Below, piece by piece: positions 28,013 to 36,868 of a stretch of DNA of 64,000 nucleotides; position 1 is the stretch's first letter, and each line of letters opens with the position of its first letter. This DNA is from Prevotella sp. (lineage in GTDB: Bacteria; Bacteroidota; Bacteroidia; Bacteroidales; Bacteroidaceae): contig JAFTGH010000029.1 of the NCBI GenBank assembly GCA_017458005.1, forward strand, positions 1 through 64,000, written 5' to 3'. The position numbers were made by a program, and so were the translations under genes. Below the pieces are notes generated by a model. That model did no database searches. It was given only the letters and a program-made list of their open reading frames with translations, and was not told the origin of the DNA.

Positions 28013-28054
28013 TGCAAAGGTACGAAATATTTCGGAATATTTCGTACCTTTGCA
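28013..28054. promoter_or_regulatory. Palindromic divergent promoter (19-bp perfect arms)
   Basis: The arm at 28013-28031 (TGCAAAGGTACGAAATATT) is perfectly inverted at 28036-28054 around TCGG. Each arm carries TACCTTTG reading outward (minus: plus 28015-28022; plus: 28045-28052). There is no room for separate -33 boxes. The two start codons lie at 28005 (minus) and 28057 (plus). Confidence 0.8.
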
Positions 28055-28056
28055 CC

Positions 28057-29070
28057 ATGAATGAGAGAATCAATTGGATGGATTGGTCGAAGTTCCTTGC
28101 CGTGGCACTGACTATTCCATGTCATATCCCGCAGACACGGGGTGATCAGCCTGTGACTTATTTTGAAGTCTTTCTCCTTGCCTGTCTGATGTTCAACTCT
28201 GGCTATCTGAAAAAGAAACGTACAGACTGGAAAGACAATCTGAGGAGATACTGGCATTTCCTCATCATTCCTTATCTTATCTATAACATTCTGTTCTATC
28301 CGTTCTGGTTTGCCAGATTCTATATCATTCACGGTTTTCTGCCCACTCATCCGTCTGTGGCGCTCAAGCCCATCGTCGGTATGTTCCTGCTTCAGGCAAA
28401 TACCTGTATCTCTTGTGAGTTAAACCCTGTTACCTGGTTCATTGCCGCCCTACTTATCGCCCATCTTTTGCTAGACTTCAGTTTCCACCTTAAATTCGGG
28501 CAACTCTTCATGGTTGTTCTATGTATTCTGGGAATTACCCTTTATGTCATCAGCAAATACAATCATTTCACGGCGCAGTATGTGCTTATTGGTATTTCCA
28601 AGTCTTTGGTATTCTATTATATGGGATATTTGTGCAGACAACACGAGGTCTTCAAGAAGTGTGACCTGAGGAGAGATACCACATGGTTTGTCATTACTTT
28701 CATACTCAGCATCGTACTCTTTAACTACCATGCCAACGAGACGTATTTCCCCTTGCACATGCTGTCATATTTCCCTGCCGTACTGTTCGGACTGCTCGCC
28801 TTTATCTTTTTCTGTAAGATGTTGAATGGTTTCCGTTCTGATATTATCGTCAACTACTCCAATGGCACGATGGTATTCATCGGACTGCACTGGATGATGG
28901 TGGGATTCATCCGTTACGGTATTCTCAAGCCCATCTTCCATGTATCGGGAGACTATGTCTACACACCGTTGGAGGCGTATAGTTTAGGATTGGTGGTCGT
29001 TATCCTACTCTATCCAATTATCCTGTTCTTCCAGGCAAAGATGCCTTGGATGTTAGGAAAGCGAAGATAA
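28057..29070 (+). CDS. Acyltransferase-3 family membrane protein
   Basis: A 337-residue polytopic protein. It begins MNERINWMDWSKF-LAVALTIPCH, the acyltransferase-3 opening with a His at the end of helix 1, and has about ten helices. It resembles fucose/polysaccharide O-acetyltransferases and is only distantly similar to its divergent neighbour. ATG 28057 is chosen because it is 4 nt after the -7 box, so any upstream start would lie inside or before the promoter; the mRNA is then practically leaderless. Its end overlaps the convergent GT4 gene by 18 bp. Confidence 0.88.
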   Translation: MNERINWMDWSKFLAVALTIPCHIPQTRGDQPVTYFEVFLLACLMFNSGYLKKKRTDWKDNLRRYWHFLIIPYLIYNILFYPFWFARFYIIHGFLPTHPSVALKPIVGMFLLQANTCISCELNPVTWFIAALLIAHLLLDFSFHLKFGQLFMVVLCILGITLYVISKYNHFTAQYVLIGISKSLVFYYMGYLCRQHEVFKKCDLRRDTTWFVITFILSIVLFNYHANETYFPLHMLSYFPAVLFGLLAFIFFCKMLNGFRSDIIVNYSNGTMVFIGLHWMMVGFIRYGILKPIFHVSGDYVYTPLEAYSLGLVVVILLYPIILFFQAKMPWMLGKRR

Positions 29071-30165
29071 CTGCTCGAAAAGTTTTTTCCACATCGGCAT
29101 AATCTTATCTGCGGCAAAACGCTGGGAGGAGATAATTGCCTTCATACCCATCTGTTGGCGCAGGTCTACACTCTCCATCAACTGACACAAACTATCAACA
29201 AACTTCTGTTTATCCCTATTAGGAATCAGAAAACCATCCTCACGCTCCGTCAGAATTGTCGCAGGACCATAAGGACTGTCAAACGTAACGACTGGCAAGC
29301 CACAACTCATACCCTCAGGAAGTACTAAGCCGAAAGGCTCATAGAGCGAGGTGAGCACCAAAATACTGCTACTCCTGTACACATCAAAGATATGGCGTGT
29401 CGGAGGGTGCACCTCGATATTTGCATTCAGAGCATCTGCCTCTTGTTTATAGTGCTCCCAGAGCATTCCCTCTCCGTAGAGGTCTAACTGCCAGTCAGGG
29501 AACAGTGGGTGTATCATCTGCCAGATACCAAACAGTTCGCCGATACTTTTTTGTTCCTCGAATCGTCCAACGAAAAGAACACGCTTTGCCGTACAGTCAC
29601 TATACAGATTCTTCTCATTCAGTTTCACCACATTAGGAATCACATGCACCTGTTTGCTGACACGGCACCAATTCTCGGCATCACCATTAGTGAGAGTGAC
29701 AACCGCCTCTGCCTTCCCTATCCAGTAATTATTATACCTATTACGTATACGGTGTAAGAACGTGTCAGGATGGGAGAAATTGATATGCGACTCCACGACG
29801 AGCGGGATATCACCTTTGATTCCCAGCAATGGTCTCACAAACTGGGAAGTAGTACATACTATGACATCTGGTTGGATCTCTCCTAATAGTTTTCGCAGTC
29901 TGTCATGATACAATCGGGAGAGTCTGCCGTATTCCTTATACCTGCGCCATCCCCTATACCGATAACGGGTATAGAAACGGATATCCAAGTCTTTGAAATG
30001 GATCCGCTCATCAAGATCATAGGGAATAGCATGCTGTCCTTGGTCGGAGGTAATCGTATAGACCTCGTAACCATAATGACGAACCAAATAGTTCATCTTA
30101 TCAACTAGGATACGCTCAATACCACCCCAGACAGCCAATGCTGGATATAAATAGACTATTTTCAT
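29053..30165 (-). CDS. Glycosyltransferase family 4
   Basis: A 370-residue GT-B enzyme. The N-terminal lobe starts IVYLYPALAVWGGIERILVD. The donor lobe has RVLFVGRFEEQKSIGELF and the E-x7-E region EPFGLVLPEGMSCGLPV, then FDSPYGP. This end pattern is typical of galactosyl/glucosyl-type GT4 enzymes in surface glycan loci. Its start overlaps the upstream GT2 gene by 4 bp (ATGA), so the two are co-translated. Confidence 0.92.
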   Translation of the reverse strand: MKIVYLYPALAVWGGIERILVDKMNYLVRHYGYEVYTITSDQGQHAIPYDLDERIHFKDLDIRFYTRYRYRGWRRYKEYGRLSRLYHDRLRKLLGEIQPDVIVCTTSQFVRPLLGIKGDIPLVVESHINFSHPDTFLHRIRNRYNNYWIGKAEAVVTLTNGDAENWCRVSKQVHVIPNVVKLNEKNLYSDCTAKRVLFVGRFEEQKSIGELFGIWQMIHPLFPDWQLDLYGEGMLWEHYKQEADALNANIEVHPPTRHIFDVYRSSSILVLTSLYEPFGLVLPEGMSCGLPVVTFDSPYGPATILTEREDGFLIPNRDKQKFVDSLCQLMESVDLRQQMGMKAIISSQRFAADKIMPMWKKLFEQLSSLS

Positions 30166-31013
30166 TTGTTCTTCACCAGATTATCCTCCGCATCCTCATA
30201 ATGGTCTACCTTGCGGAAGATACGGGTGATACCTTTTAGTTGAATCCTCACATGATGGACGAAACTCTGCCATAACGACTCATTCCCTATTGTCCCATAA
30301 CCTGTAATGGCTCGACAACGACGATCACGCACAAATACTATCTTGCCATATTTCTTAAGATTCAATGCCATAGAGCCGTCCTCGCCACGGATGATATCCA
30401 CCCGATAAGGTTCCTTGCGACCATAGTCCGCATTATAGGCGAACACCAAGCCACGGACAGAGAGTTCGGGCCGTTTGAAATGCTGTATCCACAGGAATAG
30501 GTCACGAGCCATCTCAAACATTCTCAAACCAAAAGCAGAATGATTGGCATCCGGAAAATATGTCCAGGTTGCAGAGGCACATGACACACCAGGTTTCATC
30601 AGATGCTCCAGCATCACCTCATAATACTGAGGCGGATAGAGGGTATCACTGTCCACATCGAAATAGTACTTTCCTTTAGCATGCTGCAAGCCACAACGAC
30701 GGGCATAGCCACAGGAATGCTCATACTCTGTATAATAAGGTATTCCCGACTTCTCGTATATCTCCGCCGTACGGTCCTTGGAGTCGTTATCCACGCCGAT
30801 AATCTCCACGGGATACTTACACTGTATCTCACTGATCGCCCACAAACAAGCCTGCAGATGTGTCTCCTCATTATAGCCGATAATGACGATAGAGGCTAAT
30901 GGCTCTGGGCTCTGCAACTTCGCCAGTCGCTCACGAGTCCCGTCAATCACCTCCTGAGGCACCTCACTAAAAGGCTTCCCATAAATCATCATGTATTTGT
31001 CATACCAAGCCAT
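30162..31013 (-). CDS. Glycosyltransferase family 2
   Basis: A 283-residue GT-A enzyme without membrane helices. It has ASIVIIGYNEETHLQACLWA, the nucleotide-binding GVDNDSKDRT block, and the DxD-type FDVDSDTLYPPQYY. The C-terminal half (FGLRMFEMARDLFLWI) is specific to a subset of GT2 proteins. It is translationally coupled to the following GT4 gene and has its own promoter. Confidence 0.88.
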   Translation of the reverse strand: MAWYDKYMMIYGKPFSEVPQEVIDGTRERLAKLQSPEPLASIVIIGYNEETHLQACLWAISEIQCKYPVEIIGVDNDSKDRTAEIYEKSGIPYYTEYEHSCGYARRCGLQHAKGKYYFDVDSDTLYPPQYYEVMLEHLMKPGVSCASATWTYFPDANHSAFGLRMFEMARDLFLWIQHFKRPELSVRGLVFAYNADYGRKEPYRVDIIRGEDGSMALNLKKYGKIVFVRDRRCRAITGYGTIGNESLWQSFVHHVRIQLKGITRIFRKVDHYEDAEDNLVKNK

Positions 31014-31041
31014 CTCAGTAACCTTATACCATTTGTCTTTG

Positions 31042-31072
31042 CAAATATAGTCATTTATTCTGAATAGACAAA
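31042..31072 (-). promoter_or_regulatory. Promoter of the GT2-GT4 pair
   Basis: Minus-strand TTTG (plus 31069-31072), 19 nt, TATATTTG (31042-31049); the ATG is 28 nt downstream. Confidence 0.7.
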
Positions 31073-31100
31073 ATAAATCTTGGATAATATCACAAGAGAA

Positions 31101-32141
31101 TTATATCAGTCCTTTCCGCTTTCCTACTATCCGCATCAAGAGAACAGAAAGTGAAGGAGGCAGAATTCCAAACAGATGAAGGAAGAGGTTAGGGATAAGA
31201 GCCTGCTTGAACCGCATCACCTCTGACACCCCCAATGGAGAGCGCATGATATCCCGTAACTCCTCCTTTGTATAGGCTGGATGTATTTTCTTCTCCTCAT
31301 GTAGGATAGTGCATGCGATATAGAATTCCGTCAGCATGACCTTATAGGTACGCAGGGGAAGATATGACTCATTCTTTATACGTTCTGTACTCCATTTGAG
31401 TCTATTGATTAAGTCAACCGTCTGCTGTATCTCCTCCTTACGTATCACCGTCCGTTTCTGAAAATGTGACAAAGAGCCGCCACGACAATAATACTGATAA
31501 GTGACATCCGGCAGCAGCACCACACGGGTGACATAGGTCGGAAAGTCAATCGATACCGCAAAATCCTCCCAGTAATTGACAGGTTGGAAACGTACCTCAT
31601 TTTTGCGCAGCACCTCCACCAACATCAAAATATTCCAAACAGGAGCCTGGATATTATCATATTTAAGATAAGCAAAGTTTGCAAACTCGTCCTCATCCAG
31701 CAATTTCAAGAACGGATAACAATATGAGGTAGATTTTGTCTTTCCGCTATCACTTACCTCAATCCGCTCATAAGAGGCATAGACAAATTCCGCATCAGAC
31801 TCCTTGGCAGCGCGAACCATCAGTTCTATGGTGTAAGGTGAGATCGTGTCATCAGCATCCATGAAATACAAATACCTACCATGTGCCTCGTCAATCAGTC
31901 GATTACGCGCATTGCCAATACCCATATTCTGGGGTTGGCGCACTATACGGATATCCTTACCACGAGGGTGCGAATGCTGGAGTTCACGAATAATATCTAT
32001 CGACTGGTCGTAGCCACAATCATCACATATGAGGAATTCTATATCAGAGAATGTCTGTTCCAACACAGAGTCCATCGTCTCACGAATGTGTTTCTCTGCA
32101 TTATAGACTGGTATTGCTATGGTTACTTCATACGAATTCAT
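31101..32141 (-). CDS. Glycosyltransferase family 2
   Basis: A 346-residue GT-A enzyme with the classic order: VTIAIPVYNAEKHI, LICDDCGYDQS, ARNRLIDEAHGRYLYFMDADD (DxD). It is a clear paralogue of the GT2 at 33376-34398 along most of its length, including the C-terminal EIxRDIMxxPLxV-type block. It starts 4 bp after the stop of the upstream GT4 gene, so they form one transcript. Confidence 0.92.
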   Translation of the reverse strand: MNSYEVTIAIPVYNAEKHIRETMDSVLEQTFSDIEFLICDDCGYDQSIDIIRELQHSHPRGKDIRIVRQPQNMGIGNARNRLIDEAHGRYLYFMDADDTISPYTIELMVRAAKESDAEFVYASYERIEVSDSGKTKSTSYCYPFLKLLDEDEFANFAYLKYDNIQAPVWNILMLVEVLRKNEVRFQPVNYWEDFAVSIDFPTYVTRVVLLPDVTYQYYCRGGSLSHFQKRTVIRKEEIQQTVDLINRLKWSTERIKNESYLPLRTYKVMLTEFYIACTILHEEKKIHPAYTKEELRDIMRSPLGVSEVMRFKQALIPNLFLHLFGILPPSLSVLLMRIVGKRKGLI

Positions 32142-32145
32142 ATCC

Positions 32146-33306
32146 TCATGATTTCACAGTATTATGATAAAAAAACGCATCAACCACCTTTTCCATCTGG
32201 ATCTTCCATTGGAGATCCTCCACAGTTTGGCGGATATCCTCTGGTCTCATGTCAAAACCATTTAAAAAGTCGAGAATGCGTTGGATATCAATGGGCGACT
32301 CATCAGCAGGTGCCTTAATCACATACGGCTGATGGTCAAAATCACTATCTTGCTCACTATATATAAAAGGTATACCACGGGTGGCATACTCCCGATTCTT
32401 CAATGTCTTAATCACGGTGATACCACTGCGATGTCGACCTAACGAACCAATGGCAAACTGACACCTGTTGAAGACCTCTGTCAACTGCTCACCAAACAAA
32501 GTGCCATGGAAGATAATCTTATCTTGTATCTGATATTTCTCGATAATAGGCGTGAAATACTCCTTCATCTGATGAGGATGCACACCACCCACAATATGGA
32601 AATAGACATCTGGCTGTTGGCTATCGGCTAATGACCTATGGCTCATGAATTCCCCAATCCCTGCCACTACCCTATCGAAAGCATGCCATGGATGAACCTC
32701 TGCGACACCGATAAGATGTAATTGGCTGTTGGCTATTGGCTGCTGGCAGTGATGGAGAGGAATACTGTCGAAATCTACTCCATTACTGATATTGATGGTA
32801 CGCTGCCCGAAAATCTCCTTCGCATCAGAAAAAGTAACCACTGCGTCCATCTGCTGATAAAGACTATTGCGGAACAACTGATCCATCTTTAGTCCCATTC
32901 GCATCTTCCACTCGAAATTGCGGAACTCCTGATCATACGGATAGGTAGGAATCTCGGTCACCGCATGAATACCTGCCTTGCGAAGTCGCTTGAAGAAACG
33001 GATAAGCCAAGGATTGGCATTCTGGAAGCAACGGGCATATACCAGTTCTATCTGATGCTCTTTACAGTAGTCATAGATACTATCATAACCGATGCGCTGA
33101 CGGATTGCAGCAACCATACCACTTCCATAATCCTTGATGACCTGACCATTGACATATCTACACCGATGTCCTTCTGGCGAGAAATCATAATAGCACAAAT
33201 GCACATCATGCCCATTCTCGCGAAGTCCTTTCACCTGATAGTGAATCTTCTTCGAGATACCGCTATGCTCTGAGAATCCATGATATACAAGAAAGAGTAT
33301 TCGCAT
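32146..33306 (-). CDS. Glycosyltransferase family 4-like protein carrying translated TTGGCT repeats
   Basis: A 386-residue GT-B type protein opening ILFLVYHGFSEHSGISKKIH. The donor lobe begins HLIGVAEVHPWHAFDRVV and has IIFHGTLFGEQLTEVFNRC and RSGITVIKTLKNREYATRGIP in place of the common E-x7-E motif. Two stretches, QQPIANSQL and LADSQQPD, are encoded by the short repeat TTGGCTG/TTGGCTA (plus 32722-32749 and 32611-32630), which looks inserted into loops. It is first in an operon with the GT2 gene 4 bp downstream. Confidence 0.85.
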   Translation of the reverse strand: MRILFLVYHGFSEHSGISKKIHYQVKGLRENGHDVHLCYYDFSPEGHRCRYVNGQVIKDYGSGMVAAIRQRIGYDSIYDYCKEHQIELVYARCFQNANPWLIRFFKRLRKAGIHAVTEIPTYPYDQEFRNFEWKMRMGLKMDQLFRNSLYQQMDAVVTFSDAKEIFGQRTINISNGVDFDSIPLHHCQQPIANSQLHLIGVAEVHPWHAFDRVVAGIGEFMSHRSLADSQQPDVYFHIVGGVHPHQMKEYFTPIIEKYQIQDKIIFHGTLFGEQLTEVFNRCQFAIGSLGRHRSGITVIKTLKNREYATRGIPFIYSEQDSDFDHQPYVIKAPADESPIDIQRILDFLNGFDMRPEDIRQTVEDLQWKIQMEKVVDAFFYHNTVKS

Positions 33307-33325
33307 CTTTAGTAGTAATTTACTG

Positions 33326-33333
33326 CAAAGTTA
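33326..33333 (-). promoter_or_regulatory. -7 box for the GT4-GT2 pair
   Basis: Minus-strand TAACTTTG 19 nt upstream of the ATG at 33306; no clear -33 box. Confidence 0.5.
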
Positions 33334-33375
33334 CAATATTTTATACAAAAAACATTCGTTTCTTTCAATTATTTT

Positions 33376-34398
33376 CTATTTTAGCCGCATTGCCGTCCGC
33401 ATCAACATCACACAAAGACGTGGTGGTAACTTCCCCAGAAGCCAGTAGAAGAGATTCTTTCCTCTGGAATCGCTATCACCAAGAATCTGCAGCAACTTCA
33501 TGGGATGCCACATGATGTCACGTATCTCTCTGTTCGTATAGGGTGGCTCAGCCTGACCTGGGCGCGACAAGATAGCGCGGGCGAAGTTATAGTCATACAT
33601 CATGAGCATGGCACAACGCCGGGCAAACCATGGGCGTCGCCTCAACCCCTGCCGTCTTTTCTTATCATCAATTGCTTTCAGGGCAAGATCCATCTGCTTT
33701 CGTGACAGTTTCTTATCTTTTCTCTTGCCAAGAAAGACATCCTCCTCAATATAGTATTCATAGGTGATGTCGGGCAACAGGACAACCCTTGACACGTACG
33801 TGGGCAGATCGACAGTAAATGTATAATCCTCCCCATAGCCATGACCTACCTCTGCCACCCTAAGATGATTACGACGTAGGATATCGACCAGAATCAAGTA
33901 GTTCCAGTTTTGCACCTGCATCCTTTCATGATAGGCATACCAAGCGTATTCATCACAGGTGGTGAACACCTTATAAGGATTCATATAGATGGCTGCTCCA
34001 GTCTCACCGTCACACAGATAAGAGTGCCGCCTACTACCATATACTAAATCTGCCTTGTGCTGCTCTGCTGCTCCATGAAGTAGTTCGATAGACTCTTTGT
34101 GAATGGTATCATCAGCATCCAAGAAGAAGAGGAAGCGTCCTTTTGCCTCGTCAATCAGTCTGTTACGCGCTGCCCCGATGCCCATATTATGAGGCTGGTG
34201 AACAATGCGTATGTCTTTTCCTCGGGGGTGACTTTGCTGATACTCCTTGATAATATCAATGGAGCCATCTGTCCCACAGTCGTCGCACAATAGAAACTCA
34301 ATACTCTCAAAGGTTTGATTCAAGGCAGACTCCAAGGTCACCCTGATGCGGTCCTTTACGTTATAGACCGGAATGCCAATAGTTACTTCGTAGTTCAT
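33376..34398 (-). CDS. Glycosyltransferase family 2
   Basis: A 340-residue GT-A enzyme with VTIGIPVYNVKDRIR, LLCDDCGTDGS and ARNRLIDEAKGRFLFFLDADD (DxD). It is paralogous to the GT2 at 31101-32141 and closest to the GT2 fragment just upstream at 34429-34551. It lies at the end of the epimerase-GT4-GT2 unit, 143 bp after the GT4 stop; no separate promoter is seen in the gap. Confidence 0.92.
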   Translation of the reverse strand: MNYEVTIGIPVYNVKDRIRVTLESALNQTFESIEFLLCDDCGTDGSIDIIKEYQQSHPRGKDIRIVHQPHNMGIGAARNRLIDEAKGRFLFFLDADDTIHKESIELLHGAAEQHKADLVYGSRRHSYLCDGETGAAIYMNPYKVFTTCDEYAWYAYHERMQVQNWNYLILVDILRRNHLRVAEVGHGYGEDYTFTVDLPTYVSRVVLLPDITYEYYIEEDVFLGKRKDKKLSRKQMDLALKAIDDKKRRQGLRRRPWFARRCAMLMMYDYNFARAILSRPGQAEPPYTNREIRDIMWHPMKLLQILGDSDSRGKNLFYWLLGKLPPRLCVMLMRTAMRLK

Positions 34399-34428
34399 AT
34401 AGTTTTGTGTTTTAAGTTTTTTCTGTTG

Positions 34429-34551
34429 TCAAAAAACCGCATGAGACATTTTGGCTGCCTTGTTCAGGCTAGGAGATGGCGTTTCAGTTTTCACCTCATC
34501 GCCACCCAATGAATAGAAATAGCGTCCCTTAGCCTCAGTCATCATGCGGTT
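34429..34551 (-). pseudogene. Remnant of a family 2 glycosyltransferase gene
   Basis: On the minus strand, a 40-codon frame reads NRMMTEAKGRYFYSLGGDEV and continues to a TGA at 34429. The first part matches NRLIDEAKGRFLFFLDADD of the adjacent GT2 gene at nine or more positions. The rest of the domain is missing. It could be translated as a 38-residue peptide from the ATG overlapping the GT4 stop (GCATGATG), but a decayed GT2 copy is the simpler reading. Confidence 0.6.
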
Positions 34552-35699
34552 ATCTTTTTAAATATCTCATTCAGCCATTGCTCCGCAACACGCTCAATCT
34601 GAAAGCGTTGCACATTAGCCAATGCTGCTTTTGCCATCTGCTGGCGCATGTCTGCATCGTTGATTAAGGCAACAAGTCCTTGAGCCAAGGATATCCAGTC
34701 GCCATTGGCTGCCAGCAAACCGTCCTCCCCGTCATGGATGATCGAACGAGGTCCCCACGGACAGTCAAAGGCGACGACTGGCAAGCCGCATGCCATCGCC
34801 TCGATGATGACCATGCCAAAGCCCTCGAAACGGGAACTTAAAACGAAGATGCTGCTATTGCAATACTCCCGTTCTACATCATCGGTACGTCCATGAAGTT
34901 GACATCTTGTCTTATCAATACCAAGACTGTCTATCTGATGTTCGTATAGTGTCCTGTCCCCATCGCCATAGACATCCAGTCGCCACTCATCACAGTAGTT
35001 CTCCACTTCCGCCCAGGCTCGCAGCAACAAGTCGATACCTTTCTCATGGGAATAGCGGGCAATGGCAACTACTCGTTTCTCTGTCAAGGGGCTGACCTTA
35101 GCAGGCACAAAGGGCAAGGGATCGGGTATTGTCACCACATGGTCCAGTTCCGTCCACGCCTCACGGTCTTTGTCTGTCAGGACGACCAAAGTGTCCAACT
35201 TCCGTAGATGCTTCACCAGGTTATGCGACCACACCTTTGAGAACATCCGTTTAAGCCAATGGGCACCCTCCGCATCGAAGTTACGATAGTTCGCGCGATT
35301 GATATGTATCTCCCCAATCTTCCTGCTTCCGTCTTTAATCTCATTGATGAAGTTTATCTCGCGACGCAGCAAACTAATGGTGATATCAGGACGGAGGCGC
35401 ATCAGTTCCTTGGTTAGAAGTCTCTTGAACTGTCGCTGCTTTCTCAGATATACTATGACTTTCCTCGCAAAGCCGCAGGTCCATAGTTCCTCGAAATTAA
35501 TATCCAAGTTAATAACCTTGATCTTCTCCGACAAGGGATAGAACAAAGGCTTGTCTTTCCCCTCCGTCAGGATAATCGTGATATCATAGCCATAATGCTC
35601 TGCGAAATAATTCGCCTTGAGTGTCAAGACACGCTCCACCCCACCAGCCATATACAACGCCGGTGTCACATAGACAATTTTCAGGGGGGTCGTATCCAT
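34542..35699 (-). CDS. Glycosyltransferase family 4
   Basis: A 385-residue GT-B enzyme starting near KIVYVTPALYMAGGVERVLT. The donor lobe has RVVAIARYSHEKGIDLLLRA and the E-x7-E motif in RFEGFGMVIIEAMACGLPV, then FDCPWGP. It is similar to the GT4 at 29053-30165. The frame extends to 35735, but ATG 35699 is preferred: it lies 8 bp after the epimerase stop and matches the family start, while the longer form would overlap the epimerase by 28 bp. Confidence 0.92.
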   Translation of the reverse strand: MDTTPLKIVYVTPALYMAGGVERVLTLKANYFAEHYGYDITIILTEGKDKPLFYPLSEKIKVINLDINFEELWTCGFARKVIVYLRKQRQFKRLLTKELMRLRPDITISLLRREINFINEIKDGSRKIGEIHINRANYRNFDAEGAHWLKRMFSKVWSHNLVKHLRKLDTLVVLTDKDREAWTELDHVVTIPDPLPFVPAKVSPLTEKRVVAIARYSHEKGIDLLLRAWAEVENYCDEWRLDVYGDGDRTLYEHQIDSLGIDKTRCQLHGRTDDVEREYCNSSIFVLSSRFEGFGMVIIEAMACGLPVVAFDCPWGPRSIIHDGEDGLLAANGDWISLAQGLVALINDADMRQQMAKAALANVQRFQIERVAEQWLNEIFKKITA

Positions 35700-35707
35700 G
35701 GTAATGC

Positions 35708-36790
35708 TTATTTCTGATAGAATGCTGCATACCACTCGGCGAAGGCACGAAGTCCGTTACGGAGGGAGGTAGATGGCTTATAGCCATAGTCACGTTCCAA
35801 GGCACTGGTATCTGCATAGGTCACGGGCACATCACCAGGCTGCATGGGTACTAATTTCTTATGCGCCTCAAAATCATAATCGGCAGGCAGCACTTTAGCC
35901 CGTATCAACTCCTGTTGCAGGATATCCACGAAGGTCAACAGGTTCTCAGGTTGGTTGTTTCCAATGTTATAGACAGCATAGGGCGGAACAGGTAAGCCAT
36001 CATCCCCTACCTTCTTCTCCGGAGCACCTTGCATGATACGCACCACACCTTCCACGATATCATCTACATAGGTGAAGTCTCGCTTACAGTTGCCGAAGTT
36101 GAAGATCTGGATGGTATCACCCTTCACGAGTTTATTGGTGAAACCGAAGTATGCCATGTCAGGACGACCAGCAGGACCGTATACTGTGAAGAAACGCAGT
36201 CCTGTGCTTGGAATGTTATACAACTTAGAATAGGCATGTGCCATCAACTCATTACTCTTCTTCGTGGCGGCATAGAGGGACACGGGATTGTCCACCTTGT
36301 CGTCCGTAGAATACGGAATCTTCTTGTTGGAGCCATAGACCGATGAGGAACTGGCATACACCAGATGCTCAACACCTGTCCCGCCCTCGTCGTACGAGTG
36401 ACGACAGGCTTCCAGAATGTTATAGAAACCTATCAGGTTCGACTGGATATAGGCATCAGGATTGGTGATGGAATAGCGTACGCCAGCCTGTGCCGCCAAG
36501 TTGACTACCACCTGTGGTTGGTACTTCTCAAAGATTCCGTCAATGGTCGCCTTGTCAGCGATATCTCCTTTGACAAACTCCCACTGATTATCATTCAGCC
36601 CATTCAATCCATTCAGCCCATCAAGTCTGAAGTCTTTCAATGACACATCATAATAGTCATTCATATTATCGATACCGATAATTGTGGCATCTTTCACATC
36701 CTGAAACAGGCGTTTCACCAGATTACTGCCAATGAAGCCAGCAGCACCTGTGACTAGGATAGACTTTCCGTTTAACTCTACTTTTTGCAT
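35708..36790 (-). CDS. NAD-dependent sugar epimerase (UDP-glucuronate 4-epimerase type)
   Basis: A 360-residue extended SDR enzyme. The Rossmann motif is VTGAAGFIGSNL, the active site is Ser in ASSSSVYG plus Tyr-x3-Lys in SLYAATKKSNE, and the block FFTVYGPAGRPDMAYFGFT is characteristic of UDP-GlcA 4-epimerases, which make UDP-galacturonate for surface glycans. A 9-bp repeat at 36592-36618 adds GLNGLNGLN to a surface loop. The frame is open to 37237, but ATG 36790 gives the family length and follows the -7 box. It is the first gene of the epimerase-GT4-GT2 unit. Confidence 0.88.
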   Translation of the reverse strand: MQKVELNGKSILVTGAAGFIGSNLVKRLFQDVKDATIIGIDNMNDYYDVSLKDFRLDGLNGLNGLNDNQWEFVKGDIADKATIDGIFEKYQPQVVVNLAAQAGVRYSITNPDAYIQSNLIGFYNILEACRHSYDEGGTGVEHLVYASSSSVYGSNKKIPYSTDDKVDNPVSLYAATKKSNELMAHAYSKLYNIPSTGLRFFTVYGPAGRPDMAYFGFTNKLVKGDTIQIFNFGNCKRDFTYVDDIVEGVVRIMQGAPEKKVGDDGLPVPPYAVYNIGNNQPENLLTFVDILQQELIRAKVLPADYDFEAHKKLVPMQPGDVPVTYADTSALERDYGYKPSTSLRNGLRAFAEWYAAFYQK

Positions 36791-36812
36791 AATCAAAGAA
36801 ACTTTATAAATG

Positions 36813-36820
36813 CAAATATA
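36813..36820 (-). promoter_or_regulatory. -7 box of the epimerase operon
   Basis: Minus-strand TATATTTG, 22 nt before the epimerase ATG, with a CTTG element 20 nt upstream (plus 36841-36844). Confidence 0.6.
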
Positions 36821-36829
36821 CAACAAATA

Positions 36830-36861
36830 TTTGGAACTATCAAGTTTTTTTCGTACTTTTG
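36830..36861 (+). promoter_or_regulatory. Promoter of the GT4-acetyltransferase-GT4 operon
   Basis: TTTG (36830-36833), 20 nt, TACTTTTG (36854-36861) in the extended context TTTCGTACTTTTG. The ATG at 36869 is 7 nt after the box, so the leader is about 4 nt. Confidence 0.75.
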
Positions 36862-36868
36862 TGACAAA

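Noticed and set aside
28013-28054. Invertible (phase-variable) promoter
   Set aside because: Invertible promoters lie between inverted repeats; here the centre is only 4 bp and the promoters are in the arms, so inversion changes nothing.
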